Shown piece by piece: positions 35,572 through 48,610 of a stretch of 64,000 bases of DNA (position 1 is its first letter; every line of letters begins with the position of its first letter). The position numbers were made by a program, and so were the translations under genes. The DNA is taken from positions 5,766,001-5,830,000 of the forward strand of contig NC_058147.1 in NCBI RefSeq assembly GCF_011075055.1, written 5' to 3'. Source of the DNA: Mangifera indica. Its lineage: Eukaryota > Streptophyta > Magnoliopsida > Sapindales > Anacardiaceae. Under the pieces are notes generated by a model. That model worked only from the letters and a program-made list of their open reading frames with translations, ran no database searches and was not told where the DNA came from.

Positions 35572-36700
35572 CGGTACTAACTTTTACCTCAAAGTGATTA
35601 TTGTGATCAAAACCATTATAATAATAATAATAATAATTTTATTATTATATATTAAAATTAATAAAATTTATTAATATTATAAGTATGATTATTATTTAAT
35701 TAATAATATTAAAAATAATTTATTTTATTTGTCTACTTTAGTTTTAACAATTAATAATTTTCTCATTCTAAATTTTGAAAACTTACTTTTTTTTTGTTAA
35801 GATTTTATTTCTTTCATCCTTTCTCCGATTGGCAACCCATCTTATTTTTTTGCCTACACTCCCTCTTGCCTCTCAAAGACAGGCAAATCAAAGATGGCTC
35901 AATGGAATCGATCGAAGACAAGCGGATATTTAGATTTTTAAAATTTAAAAATTTGACAATAAGGTAAATCTTGGATGAGAATAAGTCCTTTGCCCCAGGA
36001 ATATGGAGTAAATAAAAGGAGCAATGTTATATTTACCCCTTTTTAATGCACAAATGTGTACATATACGGATATTTCATTATATGATTTTATGTTATTTTA
36101 TTATTTAATAAAATAATATATACTTATTTTAGATACATAAATAAATACATATTTTATGTGTATTATCATATGATGGATTGATTACGAATTAAAAATAAAA
36201 TAATACAAAATCATCTAATGACATATATAAATATGTATATATTTATATATATAATAGATACGTATAATATTATTTTTTATTATTAATTTAAAATTACATA
36301 ATTATTTTATAACACATTAATATATATACACATTTATATAAAAAAAGAAGGTGTAAATATAGTTTTATTGAAATAAAAGGATTCACACATAATTTTGAAT
36401 TATGATTGGGGGAACACAGTGTTTTTGTCTCGGAATATCTTCTTCCAAATTTAACAATCCACCCGCCTAATTTCAACGAACCCTCGTAAATTAAACCACA
36501 ACAACTGCCACTTTTCACCACCCTAACAGCAACCCAAACCGAAACATCTTAAACCAGCCGTCCTACCGTCCCAGAGGAAGAGAAGGATCTTCGAAAAGGT
36601 CCCTAATTCGCGAGACCTTTCAATAATATGCTCTAATACCACTACACCTGTAGACTCGTATAGCCTTTCACCGTTTCTTTTATCCAATTCAACAACTTTC
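35572..36700. other. AT-rich intergenic DNA with further element remnants
   Basis: Around 35960-35985, GAATAAGTCCTTTGCC resembles the right end of the Mutator-like family, but no matching left end was found. About 36030-36300 is an AT-rich imperfect palindrome similar to the miniature elements at 15.0 and 27.1 kb. At 36629-36641, TGCTCTAATACCA is one base from the complement of the initiator-tRNA primer-binding motif of plant LTR retrotransposons, a possible trace. I see no gene. Confidence 0.45.
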
Positions 36701-36800
36701 ATCATTTTTTTAATTTCAGATCCAGGGAGATATAGCTTAAAAAACTATTCTCGGGGTCTCTAATTCAACAAAACGGAATTCAGGGGTTCCCGCTTGATGA

Positions 36801-36860
36801 ATGCGACGTCGTGAAGTAGCTGAGTCTTCGACGTCGACATTGGAGAGCGGTGACGTGGCG
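36801..36860 (+). promoter_or_regulatory. Cluster of ACGT-core elements upstream of ATR3
   Basis: Three ACGT cores lie within 55 bp: GACGTC at 36805-36810, GACGTC at 36830-36835 and TGACGTGG at 36851-36858, about 0.3 kb before the start codon. Such C-box/TGA/ABRE-type sites bind bZIP factors. Regulation by them is inference. Confidence 0.45.
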
Positions 36861-37140
36861 AGTTGTAAAAAAAAGTCGTTTCGATATTGAAGTTGCAGTT
36901 CTAGGTTTTTGAATCTTCCGTCTTATTATATTTTTTATTTTATTTCTTGTAATTTTTAAATTTTCTTCTTTTAAAATTTTTTAAACGAGGGAAAAGTCGG
37001 ATGTATTTTCGCTCCGTTATTTAGCTAACGTCTGTCAGGGTAAATGAGGATTTTTAAAGTAAACTATTAATGTGTCCTCCTCTAGTGAACCAAAAGTATT
37101 GATTTTAACCCTTAATTTGATTTCACTTTTTGAGCGAAGC

Positions 37141-40100
37141 ATGGAGGATCACAAGTCAAATGAGCTGCTGATACTATACGCCTCGCAAACCGGCAACGCA
37201 TTGGACGCCGCCGAACGTGTTGGCCGTGAAGCCGAGCGCAGGGGTTGCTCCGTTGTTATTCGTTCCATGGACGACTTTGATGCTGTAAGTCTCAATTTAA
37301 ATTTTAGATTTCTCGGATTCGTTGAGAAAATTTTAGGAAAAGGTGATTTATCTTTTCTCTTTTGTTTCTAGAATTTTAGTAACTAAAGTGTTTTTGTATT
37401 TTGTTACATAAACTTTCACTTCGTTTCATTGGATTTAGCTACAGCAAAGCCTGTCCATTGTATATTGTACTAGACAGCTTATTGAATTAGGTTTTCATCT
37501 TACCGTCTTTTGAGCTAATCACTCTGCTTGCAACAATATGTTCGAAATTTTCCATCCGGTCACAAAAGAACTATGATACTGAGATAGTGATACGAGCTAA
37601 ACCTTAAGAATTTACTGGAACCAATAGTCCTACACGATTGTTTCTGATAAGACATGCCCCATAAGATTATTATCAAACTAGAGAAGAAAGAGGATGTTAT
37701 ATTTTGCACAGGTTGGGGTTAATATTTTATATTCATCGAGGATGTATAACTTTATACAAATTCTATTTTTGTTTAATTTAATTCAATTATTGAATTTTGT
37801 GCCTGTCACACATTTCATGATGTCTAGGACTCTACATAGAAGTTGTTAGAAGGTTATAGTTCCTCATGGTAAACAATCTACTAGTTGGATTCTTACAAGT
37901 GTCATCTATTACTAACAGTGTCATGAACTTTAATTTTTCTTTTTGGCTAATGATTGCATGATAGGTTTTCAGTCCTTTTATTTACACATTACGCATTTCC
38001 TTTTGTCTTAGGGATCCTTGCCTCAAGAGGACACTGTAATCTTTGTTGTTTCTACCACAGGCCAGGGAGATACTCCAGATTCAATGAAGGTTGGGTAGAA
38101 TTATATCATGAATGCAAGTTGCTTATGCTTCCTTTTCTGCTGCATGCCACCCAAATGTTTGATGCCTTTCTATCATATGGATAGGTGTTTTGGAGGTTTC
38201 TTCTGCAAAAGACCTTGAGTAAGCAATGGCTGAAAGGTGTTCATTATGCTGTATTTGGATTGGGTGATTCTGGCTACCAGAAATATAATGTAATAATTGC
38301 TTGAATTATGTTTGTGCTTAGGAAATTTTTGTTATTTTCTTGTGTAGGATTTTGAGAACTATAATTAAACCTGCCTAGGATATATGTTTCTGGCTTCTCC
38401 TCACATTTCAGTTTTATATTACAAAGACAGTTTTTTTTTTCTAAAGAAAAAAGGAAAGGCTATGTATATCTGATTTCTCAATATCACACTCATCTGTTTT
38501 CTGCATCATGAGAGGAATTCGTTGTTATACCAATTCTTTGTACATTCTTTATTATTATTTTGTGAAATGTTTAATTGTCTGTTGAATGGGGTTTCCTTTA
38601 TGTCAAAAATACTTGGATTGTATGTTTTCCATTCTATGAAAGTCTAATGTCTTAAATATTGATGCTTAATGCTATACATTCCAAGTTCTTTCACAAACTT
38701 TTATATTGTTAAGTAATGTGGCACAAGTCAATCATCTTCATATCCTTTCTCATATTATTTCATCATCTATGTGGCCCTAAACAATTAATTGCATATCTCT
38801 TTGGATCTTTGAAATCATGATACAAACATGGAATAAATATTACTATTCAATTTGGAAAATTTTGGTTGACATAACATTTCAATTCTGATAAACTTGCTTG
38901 TTGGTGCTGCAGTTTGCTGCAAAAAAGCTTGATAATAGACTTTCAGATCTTGGAGCTATGGCTGTCGTTGAACGAGGTTTAGGAGATGATCAGCATCCTT
39001 CTGGGTATGGTACCAGTTTACTTTATTTTAAGGAAGATATTGCTTGATTGACAAGGTTCAGGACTATTTTCCATCTTTCAATTTTTTTCCTGATTTGAAT
39101 TTGTTTACATGATACAGGATTTAGTGATTATGATTAGCTGACACTTATGTTTGATAATACAATTTGTCATTTGGAACATGGGGAATTTATCTTTTATTGA
39201 TCAATTGTATTGAAACCTTATGTGTGTGCCCTTATGATGATAATTACATGGAATTGGGTGATCTTTATGATTAATTATCAACATATAAAACTTTGTTTCA
39301 ATTTTCATGAAAGTTATCCTTTTGCTGCAATGACTAAGCCCATCAATTTGCATAGAACAGTTCTCACAAAGGCTAATTTTGGTACAAAGCAACTAGTAGT
39401 TTCTTGATTGACTACTATATCTGACTATTAATTGTTAGAGAACTTTTAAAATGCCAAATGTTGGGCTGAGAATGGTTAAATTTTGAATGAGATGATAGTC
39501 ATTTACGTGATCTGGGCAAATTTTGGACCTGTGTATTTTTTTACTTGTTTCTTACTATTGCATTCCAATGTAACCGTATAGAAGTTAAAATGCACAGGTA
39601 TGATCTATAATATTATTTCTTGTGAATTATCTGATATAGAGATCAAAGTGAATTTTATTTTTTTGATGTAAATTGAAGTGGTGATATCCGCACTTAAAAG
39701 CAGCTCTTTTAATTTGAATATATATCTTGTTATTTAGCTTTCGGGTCTCTAGCATGTGGTCGGCACTATTTTACTTGCAAAGGGAGCGGATATGTCATAA
39801 ATTCCATTTCTTCTTTTTTTCCAACATTTGCTGCAACAAAAATGTGTTTGATTATTCTTTTCCCAAGTTAATTACAACTTCTGGGATGAAAAAAATTTTT
39901 GAGAAGTGTTTTTTCCTTCCATAGCTATGAAGGTGCTTTGGATCCATGGATGCTATCTTTGTGGAGTAGGTTGTATCAAGTCAATTCCTCATTCTTCCCA
40001 CAAGGTCCAGATTTTGCGGTACCAGACACAAAATTAATTGATCGACGAAAAGTTTACATCACATATCATAACATTAGCAATGCAGATTCCCATATATCTA

Positions 40101-43100
40101 TTGCCTCAGGTAACTAAAATTTTTAGAGTTTCTTGGTGATTGCCAACTACATTATATTATATATAATGTGATTTGTTTCTTGTTTATAATAATTTGGTCA
40201 CCTATTCTTATGAGAGTGGGCTGCTTCATTTATTCTTTCCGGTAAATGATGTGTGTTTCAAAGTCATTACACTTGTAAGGAGAAGTATTATGGTTTTTTA
40301 TATGCATGTGTTGTTTTGAAGAAAGCAAAGAAATATTACGCTTTGAGGTTCTGTTTTTTTAGCATTGTGCATCATTTTATTTTTGCGGCAACACAAATTT
40401 ACCACCTTAATTTTGTGTGTCAATTTGTCATCTAGCTACATTCTTTTAAATTTGGCATCTTATTTTGTTTCTCATTAGTTTATTTTCTTCTTCCCTATTT
40501 TGCTTGGATGGTCAGTTGTTTAATTTTAAGTGAAAAAATTTGATTAGACTGTTTAGCTGTCACACCATGTTATGACTGTCACTTTGTGTTGGGAAGAGTT
40601 GTGATTAGATGTCAACTTCCTTTGTCATAGCCTTTCGTCAATATCTGTGAAGCTATTTTCTGAATTTGAGCAATGGTTTTTTATTTGTAAAAATGTTTAT
40701 ATTCATTTTAGAATATTTAACTTCTAAGTTATATTAGAGTAACTATTTACTTTGAACTCCCTGTTTTTATCTCAGATTTGAAAGGTATTCAGACAAAAAT
40801 TGAGGCCGCGCGTTCCATGTCTTCTGGAAATCTCTCCAGTTACAAGAATAGGCCTGATTGCTTTCTTAAAATGGTATTGCTTGTATGATCTATTTTGGTT
40901 ATTCAACAGTGTGGTGTCATATTCTAGTCACTCTCAACTGTGTTATACTATACATGGCGTTATGTTTTTGTTTCTGAATTTGTGCGATGTTTTATGTAAC
41001 ACCTTAATTTTGAGTATTATTCTTCTTGTTTACTTTGTCGTGTGCATCATGAACATCTTTGTATATATTTTAAAGTCTAGTTATGTATATATTTGCAACG
41101 TGTTTGCTCTCTATCTTTCTTTCCACTTCTTAAATCAACTAACCAAATTATTTTCTCATATCTTTTTTGTTTTTAATTTTCATCTTTTAGGTTAAAAATC
41201 AACAATTGACTAGAGAAGGGTGTGGAAAGGACGTGCGTCACTTTGAATTTGAATTTGTTTCAGAGGTAAGTTATTTGTCATGTGGTCAATTTAATTTCAC
41301 AACTTCTCACCCGTTAGGTCAAGCCTTTCTATACCGCTTGATGTTGAATAAAGAAAGTTTATTGTTTGTTTCTTTGCAATTGATTCTTCATTCTATTTTT
41401 CAGGTTATTGAATATGAAGTTGGTGATGTTGTTGAGGTTCTCCCTTCTCAGGACCCTGCTGCAGTCAATGCTTTCATACAGCGTTGTAACTTGGATGCAG
41501 AAGCATTTATCACCGTAAATAGTACTTTCCTGTTTGATTAATTTTCTTTCTTTTTCTTTTTGTGAGGACGGGATCAATATAAGTATTTATGCATGTTTCA
41601 GCTTTTGGCTTCAGTGCAATTGCTGCAATGAACTTTCACGGAAATGTATTTTAGGAGAACAAAAAAGTTACCTGACATTTTGAATCTCGTTCATGCATTC
41701 ATATTCTCATGTAATGAAAAATTCTGTCTTCTATTATACTGTACTAATCATACTGCAACATAGAAGTAAGTCTTTACATTGACATCCATCTACAGTGAAT
41801 TCAGTAGCCTTCTTAGGTTCCTGTTTTCATTTACATGCCCTTAGAGATTATTCTATGTTTTCATTTGGCCATTAAGTGACTGTTTACTCAGTTACAGAAT
41901 CTACATGTATATTATACTCCTCCAGCAATTAAGTGGGATTTGTCACTGCCATGTCTGTTTGTCTTTCTCTTTGACACATACATAACATCTGCATATGCTT
42001 TTCCATTTTTCCTGGGTCATGATGCGTAACACATGCGCAGTCTGCTTATTATGAATCTAACAAATACTCATAAATGTATGTGCTGGCATGTGTGTTACCA
42101 TTCTGATTACATAGCCAAAACTCATATATGTACATTAGTGCATTTGTGTGCACATTTATTATTTATCTCTTTTGCCTCCTTGATGGGACTAATCTTTTGG
42201 TATTCTGAATTTTTTATATATAAAGAAACTGAGTGAAGTTGTTTTGCACTGTGCTAACCTGTATATGTTGACTCACGCATGTTTCAGGTTCATTATAGAG
42301 AGAGAAATAACAATCTTCCTACTATAGAAATCCCTATAAAATTAAAAACTTTTGTGGAATTGACTATGGATGTGGCATCAGCTTCCCCTAGACGCTATTT
42401 CTTTGAGGCGAGAATCCTTGATATTTTTTATTTCATTCTAATCATGTCTATTCTTGTTCATGCCTTTTGAATTCCTGTTTACTTACTAGTTTTCCATACT
42501 GAATTTTATTTTTCAGGTTATGAGTTTTTTCGCAACAGCTGAACATGAAAAGGAAAGACTTCAATATTTTGCCTCACCTGAAGGAAGAGATGATCTGTAC
42601 AAATACAACCAGAAGGAAAGAAGAACTGTTCTGGAGGTAAAATTGAGAATGTAGTTGATGCTTTAAACTGTTTCCTGCCTTTGAGAATGTAGTTGACGCT
42701 TTAAGCTGTTTCCATCCTTTTTTTATTCATATGTTGTTTCATTGATCCTTGTTTAATGCTTAAGAGGAAATCCTTCACACGGCAAATATAGCTTATTCTA
42801 ATTGCTGACAGCATATTTTCTCCTTTTCAGTATTTGATTTTCTTACCTTGTAATGTAGGTATTAGAGGATTTCCCGTCGGTGCAAATGCCATTTTATTGG
42901 CTAGTGCAGTTGGTTCCTCCATTAAAAACAAGGGCTTTCTCCATTTCTTCTTCCCTTTTGGCTCACCCCAATCAAGTGCACTTGACTGTCAGTGTCGTGT
43001 CATGGATGACACCTTATAAGAGGAAGCGGAGGGGTCTCTGCTCAACGTGGCTTGCAAGTCTTGATCCTCAACAAGGTATGGACACAGTTAAATAATTAAT

Positions 43101-43710
43101 CTTGCCTATGAAGATTATTTCAGTGATTCAATTATTTATCTTATCTGTGGATTTGCAAAACTTTATTTTGCTGTAAGCAGGAACATACATTCCATCATGG
43201 TTTCATAAAGGTTGTCTTCCACGGCCAGCACAATCAACTCCCCTCATTCTTGTTGGGCCTGGAACTGGATGTGCGCCATTTCGTGGATTTGTAGAGGAAA
43301 GAGCCATTCAATCTCTGACTGGTCCAACTGCTCCAATTATCTTCTTCTTTGGTTGCCGAAACAACGAGAATGACTTTTTGTACAGAGATTTTTGGTTGTC
43401 TCATTCAGAAAACAATGGGGTACTTTCAGAAGCAAAGGGTGGAGGATTTTATGTTGCCTTCTCAAGAGACCAAGCAAAGAAAATTTATGTTCAGCATAAG
43501 ATGCAGGAACATGGTCTGAGAATTTGGAATTTGCTGCTTGAGGGGGCATCTATATATATTGCCGGCTCATCAACCAAAATGCCCTCCGATGTTTGGGCAG
43601 CCTTTGAGAAAATTGGATCGGAAGAAAGTGGCGCTCCAAAGGACTCTGCTGCAATCTGGCTTAAGTCTTTGCAAAGGGCCGGTAGATACCATGTTGAAGC
43701 ATGGTCCTGA
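37141..43710 (+). CDS. ATR3: NADPH-dependent diflavin reductase ATR3/Tah18
   Basis: Twelve exons: 37141-37284, 38012-38089, 38185-38289, 38913-39004, 39925-40109, 40776-40873, 41191-41265, 41404-41514, 42288-42407, 42517-42636, 42859-43075, 43181-43710; 624 residues, matching the family. The flavodoxin-like FMN domain opens with LLILYASQTGNALDAAE and has STTGQGDTPDSM and FGLGDSGYQKYN. The FAD domain has RAFSISSS (residues 401-408) and GLCSTWLA (435-442). NADPH binding is seen at LVGPGTGCAPFRGF (from residue 472) and YIAGSSTKMPSDV. The enzyme passes electrons from NADPH via FAD and FMN to the Fe-S protein DRE2 in cytosolic iron-sulfur cluster assembly; loss is embryo-lethal in Arabidopsis (At3g02280). 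No transit peptide is visible. Intron 9 appears to begin GC (GAG/GCGAGA), since the frame needs FFE joined to VMSFF. The reading frame is intact. Confidence 0.97.
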
Positions 43711-44652
43711 ACTATGCTTTTATTTATATATTTTCTTTAGGTTATCGGCTATCCTTCGAATGTGAAAGTGAAAGGTAAAGGAGATATTATAGAGTATCGT
43801 AGAAAGGTTGGGTAATAATAATAGGTAAATATTGTAAAATGGCGAAAACAAACAGTGCAGATTTGTCATGGGCTAGAATTTTCGACCGGCCGTGCAGAAC
43901 CTTGAGCTGTGACAGGAGTCTTCTCGGAGGGAATATTTATTTGTCCATTGCTAAGATTAGGCTTTTAAGTTTTATTGTTGTAAGCCTGAACTCAGGTTCG
44001 TTATTCAGTTTTCATTATTCAGTTCAGAAATTGTTAAAGTTATATTTTGGACTGATATGGAAGATTCTGTCTTTTTTATCATTATTTAAAGACACCAAAA
44101 TGTTCTCATGATTAATTTTTATTTCTTTAATTCCAGTGACAATTGTAATAAAATAATAATTATTTTAAATTTCTTTTATAATTTAAGAAAAACAAAGAGT
44201 ACATCGAAATCAACTTATTCTTTTCCTACCAAAAATACCAGCAAATTTAAAATTTAAAAGGCTCCACGTATTCATCACACCCAATAAAGCAGCCCTCAGC
44301 TTTTCTCCTTACTGGATGTTAGTCCTTTTGGTGCTGCAGCTGAGAAACAGAGAGAGACGTTGAACTTGAGCTTTTGCTAAAGATATATTAGCCTGCTACT
44401 TTCATGACATCAAAAAAATTGCAGGGGGCAACGGCAAATGCGAAGCTCTTGCACATTAAATCTCAAGAACCTCAATTCTTTTTTTCTTTTTTTTCCTATT
44501 GCTAAACAAGTGAAAAAATATATAGTAAAAATTCTCAGGTGATCTAATGTATGGTCAAACAAACAAAGCTCTGGTATCTGGTTTTCTGAATTTTCTCTAT
44601 TGTGTAATACCCCATTTCCATCAGCTTAGAACCTCATGTATGCCCTGTTAAA
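43711..44652. other. Intergenic region between convergent genes
   Basis: This 0.94-kb stretch lies between the stop codons of ATR3 (plus) and the sugar transporter (minus) and contains both 3' UTRs. The 90-codon frame at 43839-44111 has no protein-like features. Nothing else is seen. Confidence 0.65.
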
Positions 44653-47450
44653 TTAGACCTTATCATCTAATTTATCATTTACAAGGGGAAGTAGTTGTTC
44701 CATCCTATTCCTTGGTGTTCGGGGTGTACGTGGAGTTCCGGGTGCATGCTGCTGTGTAATCAAGTGTCTCACATATCCATAGAATGTACATCCGACAAGT
44801 GTAATAGCACATCCAACAGCATTCAAACCTGAGATCGGATTCCTGAATATCAACCAGGAAACCAAGACAGCAACTGCAACCTGTACAGAATAAGAAATAC
44901 TCATAATGTAACATCATAATCGGCATTCACAACATTAAAAATCATTAGCATCATCTAGAAGCACAAGTCTTAATGCTATCCAACAACTTATAGGTTTGCA
45001 CAGAATAATGAATGGAAACAAAGAATGTGAGAAAGTCAATGAATGTGAAGAAAAGTTAGAAACAAACTAAAAAAAGTTAAGGAGTTCCGTAGGTAAGCTG
45101 GGAACACAAGCAAGTTTGGGAAATGAAATTTAAGGATGGATATTTATATGTATGGCTAACTTCAGGGGCAGTTAAAATTTTCAGAAACAAAGTAATCAGA
45201 AAAGGTTATATATATTAAGCAATGAATCAGTACGACATAAAGAATGATCACACCCTTCCAATTCATCTTACCTTCAGATTTCCAGCAACATTAAATGTAA
45301 CGGCAGTTGTGGAGTGAATCACGTAAAAGATGGAGAAATTAAGACAGAACGCCAGCACCCCAGAGCTAAAAATGATTATGAAAGAAGACAAAGAAGATGG
45401 ATGGGTGTTGAGCCAATCCAAAACCCCATTACCTTCAAGTAACAATGCTGGAATTCCCAAGATCATCGTGGCAAATGGTGCCATGTAGTACACTGTGTTT
45501 ATGCTTAAGTGCATCAAAAAGAGAGAGGGATAAAGGAAATCAGCATAAATTGTACAACGATTAATCATGACAGAGAGCTTTAAGCAAGCACAGAAATCCA
45601 CACAGTATTATAAAATAGAATGATCTCAGATAAACATTTTGAGTAATCAGCAACTGCATAGTTATCTTAAGTATCAAAAAGAATCTAAGTAAGCACCTGC
45701 GACAAACAAGTATGATTTCCGCACGAATAAGACTATCTTTAAAAAAAATCTTGATTTCATTATACTTCCTCCTAACTGTAAGCATATTTGATCAGCCCAG
45801 GAACATATACTTTAATGGTGAAATTTAAGTAGAAGGTTTAATGGCATATTACTACACAGGCAATATTTGACAGATAATACAGTCCACAATCGCACAACAT
45901 TACACAGTCATATAAATAAAATAATAGGGGCTTGAACATCTTGATCTAAACAAAGTGAAAAAATTTCAGAGGTAGCTTCCCCAAGCAGCAAAAGAGGCAG
46001 AAGGATGATAAAGGACAGACATTTGTGAAAGCAAAAGTAAAAGACACTACCTGTCAAACTTATATCCGTGAAGCAGAGATTCTGCAAGGATAGTCTTTGT
46101 AGATGTGGCCAAACATCCAAACAATGCAGCGCAAAATCCAAGCATATTAAAACTCAGCTCTGTGACGGATGTGAGAAGTATTCCTCCAACTATGGGTATC
46201 AAAGAAGCCCAAATTCGCCAATCAAAATACTTTCTCCAAACCATCCACTGTAAAACAACTGTAGTCCATCGAGATCAGGTACTATTATAGAGCAACCATA
46301 CGAAATTTACTAGAATGCGTAGAAGAGAGATAATAATTCATGATACACATTTTAGAATCAGACCTGTAGTGGCCGGAGTAAACGACTTAATTGTCTGCAT
46401 AAAAGAAACCGGAATGTAGCGTAAACTCACATTCCCCAACACAATGTTGATACAAAACACAAATGACATGGGAAAAATCCTTCTCCATCTATCTTCAGGG
46501 TCAACCACTATCAAGGGTTTAAGTTTCAACACCTTGATTACAATATACGCTCCAAGGGAAGAGCATATGAAGTGAACACATGACACTGTTAGAGGAAATT
46601 TGAAGTCCAATTTCTGCAAAAGAACCAAATCAAGAAAAAGGATACCATTGTCAAATTAATGTAGGTCCAACAAACTTCATACATAATAAGCAATCCCTTG
46701 ACCTAACAATCAACATTTCGAAGCTATACTTTAACTCTGAAATTCTCTTCCCAGACAAACTTCTCATAAGCGAACAAAACAAACATCCCAGCCGTGAGTT
46801 GTTTTCCTCCGCATAGAGAACAGTGATTCCCGGGCATCAAGATCCCATAAGCAAATATAAAAGAAATTCAACGATATGAAATATAATTATAAACCATGAA
46901 CAGATCAACCAAAACTCAAAGCACCAATAGAAATGAAGGAATAAATTCTTCGATGGATCCAAACAAATAAACAGTGTCTACTTGTACGGGTTCAAAGCTT
47001 TCAGTCTTAAATTGAGAGGAAATGAACACGCCATCCCTCTTTTTTTTAAATATATATATATATAACAGCTAATCCCATGAATTTCAAATTCCGTGCAGAC
47101 AAACACAGCCTTAGATGAATTACCAAATTTAGAGATCAAAACCAACAAAAAAGGAGCTTAAACATGATGACATACACACACCAAAAATCGAGATCACTGT
47201 ACAATAACAAGATAAACTGATCAATCAAAAGAATCACTTGAGAATTACAACAAAATCAATCTGAGGCACGAAAAAAACTCCACAAATGAAGAAAAGTAAA
47301 GAATTCACACAAAATTAAACATGGAGAGTCAGAAAAACAAACCTGAAAGATCCACTTGTTCATGATAATCACGGTAACGTTGAAAAACCACCACTGAAGA
47401 ATGGCCAACAGAGATCTGAACACACTCCACTGACACAAACCCTCCTCCAT
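44653..47450 (-). CDS. TPT-family nucleotide-sugar transporter (At1g77610/GONST5-like)
   Basis: Five minus-strand exons: 47450-47343, 46613-46364, 46258-46051, 45503-45272, 44880-44653, giving 341 residues. About ten hydrophobic segments follow a short cytosolic N terminus (MEEGLCQWS), starting with LLAILQWWFFNVTVIIMNKW. Conserved family blocks include FPLTVSCVHFICSS, YIPVSFMQTIKSFTPATT, PIVGGILLTSVTELSFN, YYMAPFATMILGIP, and AVTFNVAGNLK before VAVAVLVSWLIFRNPIS. The hydrophilic tail contains repeated GTPRTPRTPR. There is no plastid transit peptide, so this is not a plastid triose-phosphate exporter; Golgi or ER location is expected. Nearest Arabidopsis relatives, from memory, are At1g77610 and At1g21870, tied to UDP-galactose or other nucleotide sugars. 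The substrate cannot be read from sequence. Confidence 0.93.
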
Positions 47451-47563
47451 ATCTCTCTCAAACTCAAAACGCAGAAAGCAGATCAACCCAGAAATAAAAT
47501 AAAAAAATCAGGGCAAATATATTATGTAAGCGCAGCTACAGGCAACTGCTGCAATAATAAGAA

Positions 47564-47587
47564 AGAGAGAGAGAGAGAGAGAGAGAG
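47564..47587. repeat. (GA)n microsatellite in transporter 5' leader region
   Basis: Twelve GA units lie about 115 bp upstream of the minus-strand start codon at 47450. On the coding strand this is a CT/TC repeat, common in plant 5' UTRs and promoters. Confidence 0.85.
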
Positions 47588-47876
47588 GAGTGCAAATAGA
47601 GAGACAGATGCAGGTGATTTTATATTAATTAGAATAATTAACATTGATTTCAAATTAGGGAAAAAAAACAAAAACCCAAAGAAAAATTAAAGAGATATGT
47701 GGGGTCCACTAACTGTTTAGGCAAATCGCCTTCTTCCACGTAATATTGTTTGTTGTTAATCAACCCGGCCCGCTCTCACAGTGTGTTATTGGATATGATT
47801 TACACCGTTATAAACGTTTTTGAAAGCATTTCTTTCGTATAAAATATTTAAAACTTATTATTATTATTAGTAGGAT

Positions 47877-48586
47877 GGCAAAGAACTTATTCCCACCCAA
47901 GGTTTGTTGACATCTCCATGCGGTACCTATAAGTATTAAAATGACAAATTCTCACTCATGTGCTATTAAAATTAACAAAATCAATTAATTTTAAGAGTAA
48001 AATCACCATTTAACCAATAATATATAAAAAAATAATAAAATTTTATCTCATTTTATTTTTTATTTGAAAAACTAACAAATTTTTTCAAAGATTAAACTTT
48101 GAAAAGTTATATTTTCTTCTATTAGGTTTCTATTTCTCCAATGACTCCCCTTTTCTCGGACCTCCCCCTTCTCTACAAGCAAAGATGATACGTCTTTGTC
48201 TCTAACAAAGACATCAAAAAATAATTGATGGTAGATTCAAGAGAGATTACATCAAGAGGTAGATCGTTGATGGCAAAGAAAGAGAAGTCATGATTGGATT
48301 TCAATCACCGGATAATAATGTTTTAAAAATAAAACTCTAGAGAAGGAAATATAATTTTTTAAAGTTTAATTATAAAAAAAAAAATTGTTAATTTTATAAA
48401 CAAATAAAAAATATAATACAAACTTTTATATTTTTTAATATTAATAATTAAATAATAATTTTACTTGTAAAACTAACTAATTTTATTAATTTTAATAGTA
48501 TATAGGTTGGGGTTTGTCATTTCAATACTTAATATATATCAATTTGAAAGTTCAACAAACCTGGGGTGGGAATATGTATTTTAGCC
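47877..48586. mobile_element. Mutator-like non-autonomous element with TIRs of about 100 bp
   Basis: The left end reads GGCAAAGAACTTATTCCCAC, and the right end read inward gives GGCTAAAATACATATTCCCA. Both continue through CACCC, GGTTTGTTGA, AAGTATT-AAATGACAAA and CTATTAAAATTAA, so the inverted repeats run about 100 bp. The flanks are both TTA-rich (TTATTATTA at 47861-47869 and from 48587), which may be the 9-bp duplication but is obscured by a microsatellite. The inside is non-coding. It is the same end family as the element at 33.9-34.6 kb. Confidence 0.7.
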
Positions 48587-48610
48587 TTATTATTATTATT
48601 ATTATTATTA
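48587..48610. repeat. (TTA)8 microsatellite
   Basis: Eight perfect TTA units directly abut the right end of the Mutator-like element. Confidence 0.9.

Noticed and set aside
36523..36705. Minus-strand 60-codon frame near a primer-binding-like word
   Set aside because: It is short, with no splice partners or recognisable domain; at most a retrotransposon trace.
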